NCBI GenBank assembly: GCA_903861195.1
Contig: CAIOTJ010000024.1
Coordinates: 1-54,875, forward strand
DNA from: an uncultured Planctomycetaceae bacterium
GTDB lineage: Bacteria > Planctomycetota > Planctomycetia > Planctomycetales > Planctomycetaceae
Direction: 5' to 3'
Length of the DNA stretch: 54,875 nt
Both the position numbers and the translations under genes were made by a program. Below, in pieces: positions 51,006 through 54,875 of the stretch. How positions within the stretch are numbered: the first letter of the stretch is position 1; every line of letters starts with the position of its first letter. The notes under the pieces were generated by a model. That model did not search any database, was not told the origin of the DNA, and worked only from the letters and a program-made list of their open reading frames with translations.

Positions 51006-51229
51006 GGTTCTCGATCGCCGTGGAACCCATGTCGGCGTGTGCCCCACGGATTGGACGGGGTCACCCGTGTCCCGGTAGCATCTGCGGCACGCTGAATCGG
51101 CACTGGCCGGTGAGGCGTTGCTGTCAGACGTGCTGGGAATGGGGTTCCTGTGGAATCCCGGATCCGGCCACTGCCCTCAGATAACTGCCCGCTGACACTG
51201 CCCGCCTCTCGACACCAAATACCAGACCG

Positions 51230-54200
51230 ATGAGCAACGAGCCGATCTCCGCCACTGTGCCCTGCCAGTCCAACTGCCGAGTCGTGGACCTGCCCTGGTC
51301 GCAGCACGGGCTTGAGGGGCGACTGGGCGACGGCCTTCCGATGCAAGCCGTGCCGGGGAATTCCCGGCTGACCGGCCGAAGTGGGCTGGGGGTCTGTGGG
51401 AGAATCGCAGTGCTGCTGCTGGCGGGAATGGCCGGTGGGCTGGGGCTGGTGGGTACAACGCTGCGAGGTCAGGAGACGTCGGCACCGGCGTCCGAACGCT
51501 GGCAGGACTGGAAGCACTCGGGTTCGCTGTGGCTGCTGACCATCCCCGACGGAGCCGATCTGCCCGAGGAGGCCCGGGTGGAGCAGTTCCCGGTACTGGT
51601 CCACCTGCACCGGGACTGGTTCGACTTCACCCAGGCGCATCCGGAAGGGAACGATCTGCGGATTGCCTCGGGCACCGGGGAGCCGTTGGCGTTCGAAATC
51701 GAAGAGTGGAATGCCGAGGCGGGCCACGCGTCGGTCTGGGTTCGTGTCCCCGAGATCCGCGGCAATGCCCGCCAGGAACTGCGTCTGTATTGGGGCCACC
51801 CGACGGCCCAACGGGTCTCGGAGGGAGCTCGCGTCTTCAGTGAATCGAATGGCTATCTGAGCGTCTGGCACATGACCGATCCGGTCGAGGACACGGTCGG
51901 CTCACTCACCTGCATCGACACCGGCACCACGGCTGCGCCCGGCATGATCGGGGCCGCCCGTCATTTCGGCAATCACAAGGGGGTGTTCGGGGGAGAGAAC
52001 ATCACCAACTACCCCACCGGTTCCAGTCCGCATAGCACCGAAGCCTGGTTTCGCGCCGAGGCCCCGAATGGAAGGGTTCTCGCCTGGGGCAACGAACATG
52101 CCCAGGGAAAAGTGGTCATGCATTACATGAGCCCACCACACATCAAGATGGAATGTTACTTTTCGGGGGCGGATGTGCGAGGCGAAAGCCCAATTGCAAT
52201 CGGCAATTGGGTGCAGGTGGTTCACACCTATGAGAAGGGAGTCTCGCGCGTCTACGTGAATGGAGTGCTCGACGGAATCCACAAGACAGACGCGGCTCCT
52301 CTGGCAATCAAGAGTCCCGCCCGGCTGTTCCTGGGAGGCTGGTACCATCACTACGACTACCAGGGCGATCTTGATGAAGTGCGGATCTCGCGCGTCGTCC
52401 GTTCCGCCGACTGGATACGCCTGCAATACGAAAACCAGAAGCCGAACCAGACCCTGGTCGGTCCCCTGGTGCAGCCGGGCGATGACTTCAGTGTCTCGGA
52501 AACAGCCCTGACGGTGAACGAAGGAGCGACTCACACGGTCCAGGCCACAGCGGGGGGAGCCCAGAAACTGCTCTGGATCCTCGAACGCGGCGGAACAGAA
52601 ACCGTCGTCGCCACCGACCGGTTCGCGTTCGACTTCCCGGCGGGACGAGTGCGGGAGACGGAACAGGCGGTCTTGAAGCTCAAGGCGATCTGTGCCGACG
52701 GGGTGAAGACCCGGGAGATTCCAATCACCATCCGCGACACGATTCCCGAGCCGAAAGTCCGGCTGCATTCCCCTTCCGAGTGGGATGGCCGAACTCCCCT
52801 GGAGGTGGTGGCCGAGATCGAGAACCTGGCTGCCTTGCGCGCGCAGAGGGCGGATGCGCTGCGCGTGAAATGGAGTCTCGACGGCGTCGCCGTCAGTCGG
52901 GAGGAGCACTTGGGACAACTGGTGCTGAAGCGGGCCCAGGGAAGCGGCCTCCTCACGGTGACGGCCCGGTATGACAATGGTGGTGCTGCGGTGGTCGAGA
53001 CACTTCCCATCATGGTTCGCGAACCTGCTGGCGACGATCGCTGGGTGGCCCGTCCGCTGGCGGACGAGGAACGGCCCGAAGACAATCAGTTCTTCCCCCG
53101 CGAAGGGAACTTCCGCGACGCGACTCGGCAGGGCCGATTGATCTACGCCGGGACTCTGGAGGAACCAGCCAACCAGGTCTTCGTGCGGCTCTACGCCGAC
53201 GACAGGCTGGTGTCGACGCAGACTGTCGAACCTTCACCGGAGGGACGGTATTCGATCGTCGTGCCGCTGCAGCCGGGATTGATCAAGTACCGGACCGAAT
53301 TTGGACGGCGGGTGGGGAATACCGAGACGGTCGTGCATACGGCCAGCAATCTCGTGTGCGGCGATGCCTTTGTGATCATTGGCCAGTCGAATGCGGTGGC
53401 GACCGATTTTGGAGAGCGGGACCCCTTGGAACCGAGCGACTGGGTGCGGACTTACGGGGCGACGGCGGGGGATCCCAACGGGTCACGCCTGAAGTTGTGG
53501 GGAAATGCGGTGGCCCGCAGCCCGGGGGGGAAATCGGAGATTGGATATTGGGGAATGGAGCTGGGGCGGCGGCTGGTCGAGCGCGAGCAGATTCCCATCT
53601 GCCTGATCAACGGCGCGGTGGGGGGAACGCGGATCGACCAGCACCAGCGGAACCCCGAAGACCCGACCGATGTGTCGACCATTTACGGCCGGCTGTTGTG
53701 GCGCGTGCGGCAGGCGAAGCTGACCCACGGTATCCGGGCCATCCTGTGGCACCAGGGAGAGAATGACCAGGGAGCGGATGGACCGACGGGAGGCTATGGC
53801 TACGAGACGTATCGCCAGTTCTTCGTCGACCTGGCGGCAAGCTGGAAGGAAGACTACCCAAACGTGCAGCGGTACTGCGTGTTCCAGATCTGGCCGAAGT
53901 CCTGTGCGATGGGCATTCGCGGTTCCGACAATCGCCTGCGGGAAGTGCAGCGGAACCTGCCGCGTTGGTTCTCGCGTCTGAGCGTGATGTCGACCCTGGG
54001 GGTCAAGCCGCCCGGAGGATGCCATTTCCCGGCGGAGGGATATGCGGAGTTCGCCCGGTTGATCGAGCCGGTGTTGGCCCAGGAGCTCTATCAGCGGCCG
54101 TTTGCGCAGCCGGTGACGCCGCCGAATCTGAAACGGACCCGCTTCGGCAATGCCGAGCGGAGCGAGGTGGTGCTGGAATTCGACATGCCGGTGGTCTGGT

Positions 54201-54433
54201 CGGAACGGCTGGCGTCGCAGTTTCATTTCGAAGGGGGGATGCCGCGGGTGAAGGGCGGATCGGCCGAGGGGAACACGCTGCGGCTGCGATTGACGGGACC
54301 AACCACATCGAAATGGGTGACCTACCTCGACAGTGCGAACTGGAATCCCGACAACCTGCTCTACGGCACCAACGGGCTGGCGGCGCTGACGTTTTGTGAG
54401 GTTCCGCTGGAGGCGGAAGAGCCGCTGCGGTGA
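51230..54433 (+). CDS. Large secreted DUF2341-LamG-SGNH (sialate O-acetylesterase-like) protein
   Basis: A 1067-aa protein. The membrane/signal segment lies unusually deep (about 56-80) behind a polar 55-residue leader. Next come a DUF2341-like domain (about 95-190, GNDLRIASGTGEPLAFEIEEW), a LamG/concanavalin-like domain (about 195-395, ending LDEVRISRVVRSADWIRLQYEN), Ig-like beta regions (about 410-690) and a SASA-type SGNH esterase domain (about 705-965) with IIGQSNA (Ser about 720), LWHQGEND (about 840) and GGCHFPAEGY (His about 932). The domain set suggests de-O-acetylation of sialate or other acetylated glycans bound by the LamG part. A start at a later codon nearer the signal segment is possible. 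Confidence 0.9.
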   Translation: MSNEPISATVPCQSNCRVVDLPWSQHGLEGRLGDGLPMQAVPGNSRLTGRSGLGVCGRIAVLLLAGMAGGLGLVGTTLRGQETSAPASERWQDWKHSGSLWLLTIPDGADLPEEARVEQFPVLVHLHRDWFDFTQAHPEGNDLRIASGTGEPLAFEIEEWNAEAGHASVWVRVPEIRGNARQELRLYWGHPTAQRVSEGARVFSESNGYLSVWHMTDPVEDTVGSLTCIDTGTTAAPGMIGAARHFGNHKGVFGGENITNYPTGSSPHSTEAWFRAEAPNGRVLAWGNEHAQGKVVMHYMSPPHIKMECYFSGADVRGESPIAIGNWVQVVHTYEKGVSRVYVNGVLDGIHKTDAAPLAIKSPARLFLGGWYHHYDYQGDLDEVRISRVVRSADWIRLQYENQKPNQTLVGPLVQPGDDFSVSETALTVNEGATHTVQATAGGAQKLLWILERGGTETVVATDRFAFDFPAGRVRETEQAVLKLKAICADGVKTREIPITIRDTIPEPKVRLHSPSEWDGRTPLEVVAEIENLAALRAQRADALRVKWSLDGVAVSREEHLGQLVLKRAQGSGLLTVTARYDNGGAAVVETLPIMVREPAGDDRWVARPLADEERPEDNQFFPREGNFRDATRQGRLIYAGTLEEPANQVFVRLYADDRLVSTQTVEPSPEGRYSIVVPLQPGLIKYRTEFGRRVGNTETVVHTASNLVCGDAFVIIGQSNAVATDFGERDPLEPSDWVRTYGATAGDPNGSRLKLWGNAVARSPGGKSEIGYWGMELGRRLVEREQIPICLINGAVGGTRIDQHQRNPEDPTDVSTIYGRLLWRVRQAKLTHGIRAILWHQGENDQGADGPTGGYGYETYRQFFVDLAASWKEDYPNVQRYCVFQIWPKSCAMGIRGSDNRLREVQRNLPRWFSRLSVMSTLGVKPPGGCHFPAEGYAEFARLIEPVLAQELYQRPFAQPVTPPNLKRTRFGNAERSEVVLEFDMPVVWSERLASQFHFEGGMPRVKGGSAEGNTLRLRLTGPTTSKWVTYLDSANWNPDNLLYGTNGLAALTFCEVPLEAEEPLR

Positions 54434-54469
54434 GGAGCGGCGGAGCGATTTGGTCCTGTCCCCCCCGCA

Positions 54470-54875
54470 TCACCCCGACAACGGCGGTGGGGGTGGGGTG
54501 GGCGGATCGGGTGGTTTGAGCCGGCTGGCGATGGCGGTGTCGAGGAAGAGCTGCGAAGTGTGATAGAGCAGCATCGGAAAGATCGCGAACGGGTAGGGAG
54601 CGGCGACGGCGTGCGTGGCCACATAGATGCCGATCGGCAGCGTCTTCTGGCTGCCGGCGAAGGCCACGGCTGTGGCTTCGGGGCGGGCGAATCCCAGGGC
54701 CCGGGACGTGAACCAGCCGACAGTCAGCACGGTCAGGTGGATCCCCGCCACACTCGCGAGCGCGATCAGAACCCCCGTCAGTGTCACCGGTTCGGCGATC
54801 ACCGTCGCGGCATCCGTCGGGGCGAGCGGCGCGACGAGTTCCCCCGAGACCGCCGGTGGACCCGCGGGCACTTGC
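54470..54875 (-). CDS. BASS/bile acid:sodium symporter-family transporter, N-terminus outside window
   Basis: The C-terminal 134 residues of a membrane transporter; the frame is open past the window edge. Three membrane segments are visible. AVAFAGSQKTLPIG is the typical late motif of the SBF-like group (the YfeH-type bile acid:Na+ symporter family), and the tail ends in a Pro-run. A GTG at 54871 is an internal codon in this reading, not a start. It converges on the large secreted protein gene with 36 bp between. Substrate unknown. Confidence 0.82.
   Translation of the reverse strand, partial: QVPAGPPAVSGELVAPLAPTDAATVIAEPVTLTGVLIALASVAGIHLTVLTVGWFTSRALGFARPEATAVAFAGSQKTLPIGIYVATHAVAAPYPFAIFPMLLYHTSQLFLDTAIASRLKPPDPPTPPPPPLSG

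Larger units (their letters stand above)
49369..51229. other. 1.9-kb gene-free stretch with decayed repeats
   Basis: Many overlapping open frames occur on both strands, but none has family resemblance or a plausible start. The stretch contains a decayed repeat family (50155-51005) and a REP-like hairpin (50584-50598). It also has a tract near 50018-50045, gaataagaacctgtcccc, that resembles sequences I associate with Y1-transposase repeats. It must hold the promoter of the large plus-strand gene at 51230. Confidence 0.65.

Overview
The window is a high-GC, gene-dense chromosomal segment that most likely comes from a planctomycete. The evidence is the combination of content: a methenyl-tetrahydromethanopterin cyclohydrolase in an otherwise bacterial gene set, two membrane-anchored Hanks-type Ser/Thr kinases, a Tricorn-type peptidase, a PQQ-type beta-propeller protein, a DUF2341-LamG-SGNH giant, several secreted proteins of planctomycete-like type, and RAYT/REP-like repeats. 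Both window ends cut genes: gltB lacks its 5' part, and the BASS-type transporter at the right end lacks its N-terminus.

Layout. 1-4.5 kb: gltB-gltD (GOGAT). 4.5-5.6 kb: a RAYT-type transposase with a mirrored pair of about 116-bp repeat elements. 5.9-10.9 kb: a compact five-gene run of two secreted proteins, mch, a RimK-like ATP-grasp ligase and an ABC exporter, with start/stop overlaps. 11.1-18.2 kb: Tricorn protease, tandem cyanophycinase-like protein, isochorismatase-like hydrolase, class V aminotransferase. 18.5-22.8 kb (minus): ribE-rsmA-guaB-secreted Cys-rich protein, closed by an intrinsic terminator and probably started by a leaderless ribE promoter. 22.9-23.1 kb: tRNA-Ala(GGC) with its own consensus promoter and terminator. 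23.5-28.9 kb: SGNH-like membrane protein, glutamate dehydrogenase, Nudix hydrolase, receiver-only response regulator, class I fumarase. 29-32.8 kb: small lipoprotein, polytopic Ser/Thr kinase and a following membrane protein.

33-42 kb: PhoPQ-activated-type hydrolase, FAH-family enzyme, M20 amidohydrolase ending in a 17-bp tandem repeat, SDR, a 94-aa orphan, alpha/beta hydrolase, Trm112-like zinc ribbon, aroE, and a glutaredoxin-like/membrane protein pair. 42.2-49.4 kb: Ser/Thr kinase with a probable beta-helix ectodomain, an HExxH protein, a VWA protein and a PQQ-like propeller protein. 49.4-51.2 kb: a gene-free stretch with decayed tandem repeats and a REP-like hairpin. 51.2-54.9 kb: the large secreted esterase-like protein and the truncated transporter.

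Functionally the window mixes central metabolism (glutamate synthesis by GOGAT and GDH, purine and riboflavin synthesis, shikimate pathway, fumarase), C1 transfer on tetrahydromethanopterin, rRNA methylation, peptide and polymer degradation, and signalling through Ser/Thr kinases. No CRISPR array, prophage or obvious defence island was seen. The least explained parts are the mch-containing operon, the mirrored REP-like pair beside the RAYT gene, the repeat graveyard at 49.8-51.1 kb, and the two sensor-like kinases.
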